Below are positions 23,170 to 29,798 of a stretch of 29,798 nucleotides of DNA, piece by piece. How positions within the stretch are numbered: position 1 is the first letter of the stretch; each line of letters opens with the position of its first letter. The position numbers were made by a program, and so were the translations under genes. This DNA comes from Bordetella parapertussis (GTDB taxonomy: Bacteria > Pseudomonadota > Gammaproteobacteria > Burkholderiales > SG8-41), in assembly GCA_945870465.1 (NCBI GenBank), contig CAMBSS010000031.1, positions 1-29,798 on the forward strand. The letters run 5' to 3'. The notes below the pieces were generated by a model, which made no database searches, was not told the origin of the DNA, and was given only the letters and a program-made list of their open reading frames with translations.

Positions 23170-24561
23170 TCACTCCATGTTCTTCACGTTCGCCGCCGGC
23201 GTCATTTCCATCTCGCCGAGTTTCATCACTTCTTCCGGCGTGAATCCCGGCGCGACTTCTTCGAGCACGAAATGGTCGTCCTGCCAGTGCAGGAGTGCCA
23301 GGTCGGTGACGACGTAATTCACGCAACCTTTGCCGGTCAGCGGGTAGGCGCAGGCGCGTTTTACTTTTGGCCGGCCTTTGCTGTCGCAATGTTCCATCAC
23401 GATGATGAGATCGCCTTTGCCCGACAGCAGGTCCATGGCGCCGCCGATGCCGCCGCGTTTGGCGTCCGCCGTGCTCCAGTTGGCGACGCTGGCGGTCTGG
23501 TCTACTTCATAGGCGCCGAGGATGACGGTGTCGATGTGGCCGCCGCGCGCCATCTCGAACGACGTGACGCTGTCGAAAAAAGACGCGCCGGGCTTCAATG
23601 AGACGAACTGGCCGGCCGCGTTGTAGACGTCCGGATCAACGTCGTCGCCGGTCACCATTTCGCCGTAGCCGAGCACGCCATTCTCGGCATGCAGGATCAC
23701 GTCGCGGTTCTGCAGGTAGTTCGACACCATCGTCGGAATGCCCACGCCGAGATTGACGTAAGTGCCGTCTTTCACCAGTGCGGCGGCGCGTTTGGCGATG
23801 CCGGCGCGGGTGAGCGCAGGCTTGCCGTTGTAGAGGCGCGGCTGGTCGGACGGCCGCCGCTCGGGGCGGCGCCACGCCTTGCCGTCGACGACCTGCGTGG
23901 TCTTGACGATACGCGACACGAATATGCCCGGCAGATCGATCAGCTCGGGCGGGATCACGCCGGGCTCGACGATTTCATCGACTTCCACGATGGCGACGCG
24001 CGCGGCTTTGGCGAAGCTCGGATTGAAATTCTGGCTGCCGCCGCGGAACTGCACATTGCCGAGACGGTCGGCGCGATAGCCACGCAGGAACGCGTAGTCG
24101 AGATGTATCGCGTGCTCGAGCACATGTGTCTTGCCGTCGAACTCGCGCGTCTCCTTGCCGTTGGCAATATCGGTGCCCACGCTGGTCGGCGAGTAGAAGG
24201 CCGGAATGCCGGCGCCGCCCGCGCGGCAGCGCTCGACCAGGATGCCCTGCGGCACGAGTTCCACTTCCATCTCGCCGGCGGCTATCTGGTCTTCGCTCGA
24301 GGTCGGCGTGCCGGGCCGCACCGAAAACGCGGCGATCAGTTTTTTGATCTGCTTGTTTTCGGCGAGGATCTGGCCGCGTTCCGCGCCCGGGTCGCCCAGC
24401 GAGTTGCAGACGATGCACAGGTTCCTGGTGCCCTTGTCGCGCAAGGCAAGTATCAGGCTGGTGGCGAACCGGTGGCCGACGCTGAACCCCGCGATGGCGA
24501 TGGTTGCGCCGGCGGGAATGTCCGCGACGGCCTGTTGTGGTGTGGGGATTGCCTTGTCCAT
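23170..24561 (-). CDS. Fused 3-oxoacid CoA-transferase (SCOT-like, alpha and beta in one chain)
   Basis: This enzyme moves CoA between an acyl-CoA and a free acid, for example succinyl-CoA to a 3-oxo acid. The 463 residues hold both halves: an alpha part (about 1-230: ATIAIAGFSVGH, AFYSPTSVGTDIANG, DRLGNVQFRG) and a beta part (about 250-463: YVNLGVGIPTMVSNYL). The catalytic glutamate is E293 in HAENGVLGYG. ATG 24561 is chosen because AAAGGA lies about 7 bases before it and residues upstream are not family-like. Most bacterial enzymes have two genes; this one is fused. It is divergent from the Bug-SDR pair, 138 bases apart, so a CoA-thioester pathway with the imported acid as substrate is plausible. 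Confidence 0.93.
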   Translation of the reverse strand: MDKAIPTPQQAVADIPAGATIAIAGFSVGHRFATSLILALRDKGTRNLCIVCNSLGDPGAERGQILAENKQIKKLIAAFSVRPGTPTSSEDQIAAGEMEVELVPQGILVERCRAGGAGIPAFYSPTSVGTDIANGKETREFDGKTHVLEHAIHLDYAFLRGYRADRLGNVQFRGGSQNFNPSFAKAARVAIVEVDEIVEPGVIPPELIDLPGIFVSRIVKTTQVVDGKAWRRPERRPSDQPRLYNGKPALTRAGIAKRAAALVKDGTYVNLGVGIPTMVSNYLQNRDVILHAENGVLGYGEMVTGDDVDPDVYNAAGQFVSLKPGASFFDSVTSFEMARGGHIDTVILGAYEVDQTASVANWSTADAKRGGIGGAMDLLSGKGDLIIVMEHCDSKGRPKVKRACAYPLTGKGCVNYVVTDLALLHWQDDHFVLEEVAPGFTPEEVMKLGEMEMTPAANVKNME

Positions 24562-24699
24562 GCCGATTTCCTTTGTAAGCTGCTTTTTATATTTCTTGAT
24601 CCCGGGCGGGCAGACGGGGATTCTACAATCAAACCCCGGTGGCGCGGCGCGCAACGCGTCAGCCGTTCTGTGACAAAATCGCAGCCAGGAGGAGTTCCC
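24562..24699. promoter_or_regulatory. Divergent promoter region, CoA-transferase and Bug
   Basis: These 138 bases separate two divergent starts. TACAAT (24624-24629) is a possible -10 box for the Bug gene and TATAAA (complement near 24586-24591) for the CoA-transferase; neither has a good -35 box, so an activator may be needed. No clean palindrome was found. Confidence 0.35.
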
Positions 24700-25680
24700 A
24701 TGATTGATTTTGCCAAGCGGCGTCTCGCCCGCGGCCTGCTGGTTGTCATCGTCGCCGCCGTTCCGGGCGCGGTGGTGGCACAGGCTTTTCCGAACAAGCA
24801 GCTGCGCATGATTATCGGCTTTCCCGCCGGCAGTTCGAGCGACGTCGTCGGGCGGCTGGTCGCGCAGAAAATGAGCGAGGGCCTCGGCCAGCAACTGGTG
24901 TTCGAGAACCGTCCGGGGGCGGGCGGCAACATCGGGGCTGAAGCGGTCGCCAAGTCACCCGCCGACGGCTACACCTTGCTGTATGCGAACACCGGCATCG
25001 CGGTTGCGGTCAGCGCCTACGAGAAGCTGGGATACGACGTGTCGCGCGATTTTGTGGCGGTCGGGCAGGCTGTCGCCGGCCCGCATTTATTGATCGTCAA
25101 CATGGCGCTGCCGGTGCAGTCGGTGAAAGACCTGATCGTGCTCGCCAAGGCCAAGCCGCGCGGCTACAACGTGGCGTCCTCGGGCAACGGCAATTCCGAT
25201 CACTTCGCTTACGAACTGTTCCGCTCGATGACCGGTGCGGAGATGGTGCACGTGCCGTACAAGGGTGGCGGGCAGGCCACGATCGATGTGATTAGCGGGC
25301 AGATGGCCGCTTATTTTTCCGGCATGGCGGGCGGGTTACCGCACGTGCGATCCGGCAAGGTGCGCGGGCTCGCGGTGACAACGGCGCAGCGCTCGCAAAT
25401 CGCCCCCGACATTCCGACCATGATAGAAGCCGGGGTGCCCGGGTACGAGCACGTATTGTGGAACGCAGTGTTCGCGCCGGCCGCGACGCCGAAGGATGTC
25501 GTCGCGCGGCTCGAAGCGGAACTCGTCAAAACAGTCGGTGCACCGGATCTGCGCGAGCGCTTCGCCGCGCTCGGCGTTGAACCCAACAGCAGGACATCCG
25601 CGCAAATGGCGGCTTACCTCAAAACAGAAATCGATAAGTACGGCAAAATTGTGCGCGAGATAGGCCTTAAAATAGACTGA
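24700..25680 (+). CDS. Bug/TctC-family periplasmic receptor
   Basis: This is a 326-residue exported receptor. ATG 24700 follows AGGAGGAG by 5 bases, the best ribosome site in the window, so it may be strongly translated. The signal peptide covers residues 1-28 (RRLARGLLVVIVAAVPGAVVA). The mature part has AFPNKQLRMIIGF, ligand loop PAGSSSDVVGR (42-52), VFENRPGAGGN, PADGYT, HVPYKGGGQAT and KYGKIVREIGLKID. Loop serines in place of glycines, and Phe in VFEN, set it apart from the other receptors. Its stop is 31 bases before the SDR start, so the two form an operon. Confidence 0.94.
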   Translation: MIDFAKRRLARGLLVVIVAAVPGAVVAQAFPNKQLRMIIGFPAGSSSDVVGRLVAQKMSEGLGQQLVFENRPGAGGNIGAEAVAKSPADGYTLLYANTGIAVAVSAYEKLGYDVSRDFVAVGQAVAGPHLLIVNMALPVQSVKDLIVLAKAKPRGYNVASSGNGNSDHFAYELFRSMTGAEMVHVPYKGGGQATIDVISGQMAAYFSGMAGGLPHVRSGKVRGLAVTTAQRSQIAPDIPTMIEAGVPGYEHVLWNAVFAPAATPKDVVARLEAELVKTVGAPDLRERFAALGVEPNSRTSAQMAAYLKTEIDKYGKIVREIGLKID

Positions 25681-25711
25681 ACATTGCAGTACATCACTTG
25701 GGAGAAAGAAC

Positions 25712-26680
25712 ATGCATTTGAAGGGAAAAGCAGCGGTAGTCACCGGCGCGGGCCGTGGCATAGGGCGCGCAGTTGCGCTGTTATTGGCTGAGCAGGGTGC
25801 CAGCGTGGTCGTCAACGACCCCGGTGTCGGCCGCGGTGGTGAAGCGACCACGGAACGCCCGGCCGACGATGTCGTCGCCGAGATCGTCAAGGCGGGCGGC
25901 AAAGCGTCGCCGAACTACGATTCGGTCGCGGACTATCTGAAAGCCGGCCTGATGATCAATCAGTGCATAGAGCAGTACGGCAAGATCGATATCCTGGTCA
26001 ACGTCGCCGGTAATCTGCGCGAGCGCATGATCTGGAACATGTCGGAAGACGATTTCGACGCGGTGGTCACGGTGCACCTGAAAGGCCACTGGAACACCTG
26101 TCATCACGCGGTCAAGTTCATGCGGCAGGCGGGCCACGGCCGCATCGTGAATTTCTCGTCCGACGCGTTCAAAGGCTCGGTAGGCCAGTGCAATTACAGC
26201 GCGTCCAAGGCCGGCATCATCGCGCTCACGCGCTCGATCGCCAAGGAAACCTACAAGAACGGCATTACCGCCAACGCCATCTGCCCCGCGGCCGACACGC
26301 GGATGACGCTGACCGATACCGTCAAGGAAAACCGCCGGCGCAAGTTCGAAGCCGGCCTCATGACCAAAGAGCAATACGATTTGACGCTGGTGCACCGTGG
26401 TCCGGAATATATCGCGCCCATGGTCGGTTACCTGTGCACTGATCAGGCCGACATCGTCAACGGCCAGGTGTTCCACGTCGAGCGCGGCCGCATTAACACC
26501 TATTATTTCGGCGAGGACTACAAGTTCCTGCACAAGGGCGACGACGGCATGTTCACCGTCGACGAACTGCTGGAAACCGTCCCCGGCTCGCTGATGACCG
26601 GCATCGTGCCCGTGGCGCCGCCCGTGAAAATGAAAGACGCCGTGAAATCCGGCGACGTGAAGAAGGAAAAAGCGGGTTAG
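25712..26680 (+). CDS. SDR-family oxidoreductase, (3R)-hydroxyacyl-CoA dehydrogenase-like
   Basis: This is an NAD(P)-dependent short-chain dehydrogenase, 322 residues. The cofactor motif is TGAGRGIG (11-18), then NVAG (97-100), the catalytic serine in NFSSD (about S149/S150), Y162 and K166 in YSASK. NDPGVGRGG after the second strand resembles the dehydrogenase domain of peroxisomal multifunctional enzyme type 2, so the substrate may be a 3-hydroxyacyl-CoA. A tail of about 60 residues beyond the SDR core ends in a lysine-rich stretch. GGGAGAAAG precedes ATG 25712. In this context (Bug upstream, CoA-transferase opposite) it probably oxidises a hydroxyacyl-CoA or a related intermediate. Confidence 0.92.
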   Translation: MHLKGKAAVVTGAGRGIGRAVALLLAEQGASVVVNDPGVGRGGEATTERPADDVVAEIVKAGGKASPNYDSVADYLKAGLMINQCIEQYGKIDILVNVAGNLRERMIWNMSEDDFDAVVTVHLKGHWNTCHHAVKFMRQAGHGRIVNFSSDAFKGSVGQCNYSASKAGIIALTRSIAKETYKNGITANAICPAADTRMTLTDTVKENRRRKFEAGLMTKEQYDLTLVHRGPEYIAPMVGYLCTDQADIVNGQVFHVERGRINTYYFGEDYKFLHKGDDGMFTVDELLETVPGSLMTGIVPVAPPVKMKDAVKSGDVKKEKAG

Positions 26681-26686
26681 ATAGCA

Positions 26687-26715
26687 TTGGGGGGGCGATT
26701 ATTCGAGCCCCCCAA
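26687..26715 (+). terminator. Strong GC hairpin after the SDR gene
   Basis: TTGGGGGG (26687-26694) pairs with CCCCCCAA (26708-26715), and inside it CGA (26696-26698) pairs with TCG (26703-26705) around TTAT. It starts 6 bases after the SDR stop. No long T-run follows. It lies exactly where the G+C-rich neighbourhood gives way to the A+T-richer islet. Confidence 0.6.
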
Positions 26716-26751
26716 GACCTTCGTTTCCATCTCGCGTCCTGCGGGTACCTC

Positions 26752-27186
26752 GTGCAGAGCCTGCTGTTCAGCGAAAAGCTCAAGCAGACGCTCAATGCGT
26801 ATCACAACCGCGCCATTGCCACGCAGGAAGTGATTGAGGAACTGATCAAGCTGGCAAAAGAGCTGGACGCCGCCGGCAAGCGTGGCGAAAACCTCGGTCT
26901 GACGGACGATGAAGTCGCGTTTTACGATGCGTTGGTCGCGAATCAATCCGCGGCGGAGGCAATGGGTGATGACAAGCTGAAGGTTATCGCGGCCGAACTT
27001 ATCACCCAGGTGCGTAAGAGCGCCACAATTGACTGGACGCTACGTGAAAGCTCCCGCGCCAAGATTCGGGTTTTAGTGAAACGCATATTGAATAAATACG
27101 GCTACCCACCAGACCTGCAGGAAGAAGCGGTAAAGACGGTGCTTATGCAGGCGGAACTGCTCTGTGCGGATTGGGCGACGACTTAG
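26752..27186 (+). pseudogene. C-terminal fragment of type I restriction endonuclease HsdR
   Basis: The 144 residues match, by eye, the extreme C-terminal domain (DUF3387 type) of HsdR, the motor and nuclease subunit of type I restriction enzymes. SLLFSEKLKQTLNAYHNRA, then VIEELIKLAKELDAA, LTDDEVAFYDAL, TIDWTLRESSRAKIRVLVKR and KYGYPPDLQEEA are family signatures. HsdR is normally about 1000 residues; the nuclease and helicase parts are absent, and hsdM and hsdS are not in the window. Upstream in-frame residues (PQDLRFHLASCGYL) are not HsdR-like. A GTG at 26752 could start it, so an intact small domain might still be made, but it is best read as a remnant. The stop overlaps the convergent dCTP-deaminase stop. 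Confidence 0.85.
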
Positions 27187-28415
27187 TTCCGCTTTGAGCT
27201 AACAGCAGCCGAAAATTGCTTGGCCAATTTAAGGCTTTGTCCTTGATAGTTCGAGTTGCTGTCCTGACCGTACAGCAGTTCCGGCGGGGCCGCCATACGT
27301 TCATAACGAAGCCAACCCACCGTCTGCCCGTGCTCGAGCAGAAAAGGCACTTCGTGTGAACGTACTTCCAGGACCCCCCGGCTGCTTCCCGCTTTATTTG
27401 TCTGAGCGTTCCAGCCAAAGCCGGGATCAAAAAAGCCGGCATAGTGAACGCGGAACTCCCCGGCGCGGGTATCGTACGGCAACATCTCGGCCGCATATTC
27501 CGGCGGCACCGCGATCGCTTCTTTGGTCATCAGAATATAGAACTCGTCTGGGTCCAATATCAGCGGAGACGTTTTGTGGAAACGAATTTCTTCCCAAAAA
27601 TCCAGTGGATTATAATCCCGTTTTTCCAGGTCGATTCGCTTGGTATGTTTTTTTGCCCGGTATCCGATCAGGTCACCGTCTTCGCCCGAACCTTCCAAGT
27701 CCACTGTGAAGGGCAGTACGCCCCTTGCGCCTGATCTTGCATTTTTCTCGCGGTCATTGAAGTCTACGACCTGACCTTCGTCCAGAAGTTTTTGCCAGTC
27801 CGCGGACGTGATGCGGTTCGGCGCCTCTCCTCGTGTACGGCGAAACCGCAGTTGGTTCAAGCGCGTTCCAGTTTTTACGACCACGCTGAAACTTCGCGGC
27901 GCTACTTCTATATAAAGCTCTCCCTTATATCCTTCTCTTACCTGATCGAAAATTGTGGCCTCGTCGGTAATCAGGCGCGTCAAAATATCCAGGCGTCCGG
28001 TGGAACTCTTTGGGTTGGCAAAGGCAGCCACCTCACTTCTCAAATTAATGGATTCCAGGAGAGGAATAACGTAAATGCGCCCTTTTTCCAGGACAGCGCC
28101 ATTGCGAATATCGATCCTGAAGTCGTCTACCCGATCATCCAGTTGTCTCATTTTATCGAGGACTTTTACGCCGCTACCGGGAAGAAAGCTCGTGCCAACC
28201 GGGTAAGCATACTCGCCGAGTCGCAGGTCTATGCTGGCGGGTTGAATCTGATCGTCATCAATCTTTGTCATGATTGCTGCGGTCTTGATTTCACCGTTGT
28301 TCAGCATCTCCTTGATCTTCTGACTGGGGAGTATTCCTGTGTAGTCCGGGGTGCGGCTCGTGGCCGGCGAAGGAGGACTGGCCGGCAAACTGGCCTTTGT
28401 CATCATGTCATTCAT
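27183..28415 (-). CDS. Two-domain dCTP deaminase (2'-deoxycytidine 5'-triphosphate deaminase)
   Basis: This enzyme family deaminates dCTP to dUTP. The 410 residues contain two dUTPase/DCD-like domains in one chain, twice the usual 190. Domain 1 (about 28-195) has QPASIDLRLG (58-67), NPKSSTGRLD and GYKGELYIEV with E170 at the catalytic glutamate position. Domain 2 (about 275-375) has DTRAGEFRVHYAGFFDPGFG and RGVLEV with E350 in the same position, then GQTVGWLRYE. ATG 28415 has GGGAG upstream and overlaps the zinc-ribbon gene by 8 bases, so it is translationally coupled. Long single-chain forms are known, mainly in alphaproteobacteria. A housekeeping role is possible, but the islet setting next to a restriction remnant also fits a nucleotide-depletion defence role (inference). 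Confidence 0.9.
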   Translation of the reverse strand: MNDMMTKASLPASPPSPATSRTPDYTGILPSQKIKEMLNNGEIKTAAIMTKIDDDQIQPASIDLRLGEYAYPVGTSFLPGSGVKVLDKMRQLDDRVDDFRIDIRNGAVLEKGRIYVIPLLESINLRSEVAAFANPKSSTGRLDILTRLITDEATIFDQVREGYKGELYIEVAPRSFSVVVKTGTRLNQLRFRRTRGEAPNRITSADWQKLLDEGQVVDFNDREKNARSGARGVLPFTVDLEGSGEDGDLIGYRAKKHTKRIDLEKRDYNPLDFWEEIRFHKTSPLILDPDEFYILMTKEAIAVPPEYAAEMLPYDTRAGEFRVHYAGFFDPGFGWNAQTNKAGSSRGVLEVRSHEVPFLLEHGQTVGWLRYERMAAPPELLYGQDSNSNYQGQSLKLAKQFSAAVSSKRN

Positions 28416-28614
28416 CGGAGTCTCCCTTTTGTGCCCGGTCCTGATGTCGTCGCTTCAGTAGGGCGTCGTGCCATTTTGCATAGCAGTCCAACGAACAGAA
28501 CACTCCGTCTTTGATCTGACCGCTGCCAAATCTTTTCACAATAGTTTGCTGGCAAACAGGACAAATGTTTTGCTCCAAACAACGGTGCAGATATTCTTCT
28601 TCATTTTCTGCCAT
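28408..28614 (-). CDS. Small zinc-ribbon protein coupled to the dCTP deaminase
   Basis: This is a 68-residue protein with four candidate zinc ligands: C-x2-C in ICPVCQQ and C-x3-C in FCSLDCYAKW. The spacing of about 20 residues between the pairs is that of a treble-clef or zinc-ribbon finger. A basic C-terminal helix (ALLKRRHQDRAQK) could touch nucleic acid. ATG 28614-28612 is chosen as the first start after a non-conserved upstream extension; its ribosome site is weak. Its stop codon lies within the start of the dCTP-deaminase gene (8-base overlap). It may be a regulatory or nucleic-acid-binding partner. No named family was recognised. Confidence 0.75.
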   Translation of the reverse strand: MAENEEEYLHRCLEQNICPVCQQTIVKRFGSGQIKDGVFCSLDCYAKWHDALLKRRHQDRAQKGDSDE

Positions 28615-28712
28615 GGCATGTCCCAAAACAAGCGACGAATAAGACGATTGTATGTGCCAACTGTAAACCGGGATACATATCAAAAGTATGTGGCGACCAA
28701 AGCTATTGTCGA

Positions 28713-28718
28713 ATTATA
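28713..28718 (-). promoter_or_regulatory. Candidate -10 box (TATAAT) for the zinc-ribbon/dCTP-deaminase operon
   Basis: The minus strand shows a perfect TATAAT about 100 bases before the zinc-ribbon ATG. No good -35 box lies 16-18 bases upstream. The region 28615-28847 holds no gene; it contains an 11-bp odd palindrome, CCGCC-A-GGCGG (28752-28762), and GTAAGCT (28762-28768) inverted at 28802-28808. Confidence 0.4.
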
Positions 28719-28847
28719 GCGGCAGACCAACGTAACGCGTTTTTTTGAATTCCGCCAGGCGGTAAGCTATTGATCAAGCTGACGCAGTAATCCATTGTCC
28801 AAGCTTACTGGCCGGCGCGCAAAGGCGACGTACGATGCAATAGCAGC

Positions 28848-29651
28848 CTAGTCCGGGCCGAACGGATAAGGCCCGGCAAATTCGCCGACGACCGCAGTGT
28901 GCGTCACGACGCCAGTCGTCGCATTCCACGCGTGCAGCAGGTAGCCGGGAGGTTCCATCGCGAAGGTAGACGCCGCGTCGGGCGCGAGGTCGAGCGAGAC
29001 CTGATGCGCTGTGCTCGGCGCCGTGCATGCGATGGTGCCGGCGAAACGCACCTGTATCGAACGGTGCAAATGGCCGCACAGCACGCGCTCGACCTGCGGA
29101 TGCTGCGCGACGATACGCGCGAGCGGCTGCGCGTCCGCAAGTCCGATCCTGTCCATATGTCCTATCCACGTGGCAAACGGCGGATGGTGCATCAACAAGA
29201 GCGTGGGGCGCTGCGGTTGCGCGGCAAGCGTCTTCGCCAGCCATGCCAGTCGCTGCTCGCACAGTTCGCCGCCGGCTTTCCACGGAATCACCGTATCGAT
29301 TGCAACTATGCGCAGCGCATGGTTTTCGATCACGTACTGGATGAAAGGCGGGAACTGGCCGAGGTAGCCGTGATCGGGGAACCCCGCTGTCAGCGCGGCG
29401 CGCTCGTCGTGATTGCCGGGCATCAGATAAACCGGCATCGTCAACGGCGCGATCAATTCGCGCAACAGCGCGTATTCCTCCGGCTTGCCGCCGTCGGTGA
29501 GGTCGCCGGTCATGACGACTGCGTCGGGCCGCTGCTTCAACGCAAGAATGTGAGCGATGCAGCGCTGGAGATGCGCCGCGGTATCAACGACTTTATAGGC
29601 GAGCCTGCCGCCCGTCATCACGTGTGTGTCGCTGACCTGGGCGACGATCAT
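28848..29651 (-). CDS. CpdA-like metallophosphoesterase (3',5'-cyclic-nucleotide phosphodiesterase)
   Basis: This is a calcineurin-like phosphoesterase of 267 residues. All dimetal ligands are present: D8 and H10 in SDTH, D50 in TGDL, N80 and H81 in GNHD, H155 in MHHPP, and H194 and H196 in GHLH. The size and motif order match the CpdA group, which hydrolyses cAMP or other phosphodiesters. ATG 29651 gives the family N-terminus MIVAQVSDTH. A GTG 15 bases upstream (29666), with AGGGG about 8-9 bases before it, is an equally possible start and would add five residues. It follows the partial gene at the right edge by 5-20 bases, so they are probably one operon. Whether cAMP is the true substrate is open. 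Confidence 0.9.
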   Translation of the reverse strand: MIVAQVSDTHVMTGGRLAYKVVDTAAHLQRCIAHILALKQRPDAVVMTGDLTDGGKPEEYALLRELIAPLTMPVYLMPGNHDERAALTAGFPDHGYLGQFPPFIQYVIENHALRIVAIDTVIPWKAGGELCEQRLAWLAKTLAAQPQRPTLLLMHHPPFATWIGHMDRIGLADAQPLARIVAQHPQVERVLCGHLHRSIQVRFAGTIACTAPSTAHQVSLDLAPDAASTFAMEPPGYLLHAWNATTGVVTHTAVVGEFAGPYPFGPD

Positions 29652-29671
29652 GGATTCGCCGTTCACAGGGT

Positions 29672-29797
29672 CTACCCCTGCTTGATGCCGCGGCTTTCCA
29701 GCAATGCCTTGATGCGCGGTTCCGGCTTCCAGTAATTGGGGCCCTTGAGGAATTTGCCGTTCGTGTCGTAGATCGGTTTGCCGTCGGCACCAAGCTT
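29672..29797 (-). CDS. Unidentified protein, C-terminal 41 residues only
   Basis: A minus-strand frame enters from the right edge and ends at a TAG (29674-29672). The visible part begins KLGADGKPIYDTNGKFLKG and continues to KPEPRIKALLESRGIKQG. Codon use matches the neighbours, and the next gene starts a few bases later, so this is very likely a real gene end. The family cannot be named from this short piece. Confidence 0.7.
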   Translation of the reverse strand, partial: KLGADGKPIYDTNGKFLKGPNYWKPEPRIKALLESRGIKQG

Positions 29798-29798
29798 G

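Noticed and set aside
23689..24699. Long N-terminal extension of the Bug gene at 24700
   Set aside because: The extension runs opposite to the CoA-transferase gene and has no family resemblance. ATG 24700 has an excellent ribosome site and begins the signal peptide.
24562..24894. N-terminal extension of the CoA-transferase
   Set aside because: It overlaps the divergent Bug gene and lacks family residues. The ribosome site AAAGGA lies before ATG 24561.
1..29798. CRISPR arrays, tRNA or rRNA genes, riboswitches, prophage structural genes, transposases
   Set aside because: No regularly spaced direct repeats, cloverleaf sequences, conserved rRNA segments or transposase motifs were seen on either strand. 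Small RNAs without strong motifs could be missed by eye.

Overview
The window looks like a G+C-rich betaproteobacterial chromosome, most likely Burkholderiales or an uncultured relative. The main reason is the number of Bug/TctC-type periplasmic receptors: six complete genes, one cut by the left edge and one decayed remnant in under 30 kb. No TctA or TctB membrane gene, rRNA, tRNA, phage structural gene, transposase, CRISPR array or transcription-regulator gene was seen.

Layout. (1) 1-2034: two divergent Bug receptors. (2) 2035-2244: non-coding, holding a nested inverted-repeat element. (3) 8548 down to 2245, minus strand: a probable catabolic operon of amidase, acyl-CoA synthetase, thiolase-fold protein without thiolase catalytic residues, DUF35 OB-fold partner and a family-5 solute-binding protein. 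(4) 8714-15305, plus strand: two Bug receptors, an MFS carrier, an MmgE/PrpD protein and an N-acyl-D-amino-acid deacylase-like amidohydrolase. The divergent promoter region between (3) and (4) carries a 14-bp perfect palindrome. (5) 15341-18004: two divergent Bug receptors, the second overlapping a GNAT acetyltransferase gene by 4 bp. (6) 18288-20420: a solitary EF-G gene, preceded by a long palindrome and followed by a strong terminator. (7) 20500-21480: a scar in which an SDR tail, a coiled-coil gene and a Bug head lie in a row on the minus strand. (8) 21652-22911: a second MFS exporter, then a second long inverted-repeat element. (9) 23170-26680: a fused 3-oxoacid CoA-transferase divergent from a Bug-SDR pair. 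(10) 26680-28780: a visibly more A+T-rich islet with a type I restriction HsdR tail, a two-domain dCTP deaminase and a coupled small zinc-ribbon gene. (11) 28848-29797: a cyclic-nucleotide-type phosphodiesterase and the end of an unidentified gene.

How it fits together. Most of the window reads as scavenging and degradation of organic acids and amides. Bug receptors and carriers would bring substrates in; the amidase or deacylase would release acids; the acyl-CoA synthetase or CoA-transferase would activate them; the thiolase-fold/DUF35 pair and the SDR would then act on the CoA thioesters. The exact substrates cannot be read from the sequence. The A+T-rich islet is the best candidate for something unusual: a zinc-ribbon/dCTP-deaminase pair next to a broken restriction gene, compatible with a decayed or compact defence locus but unproven. 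All assignments rest on reading motifs by eye; no database search was run.
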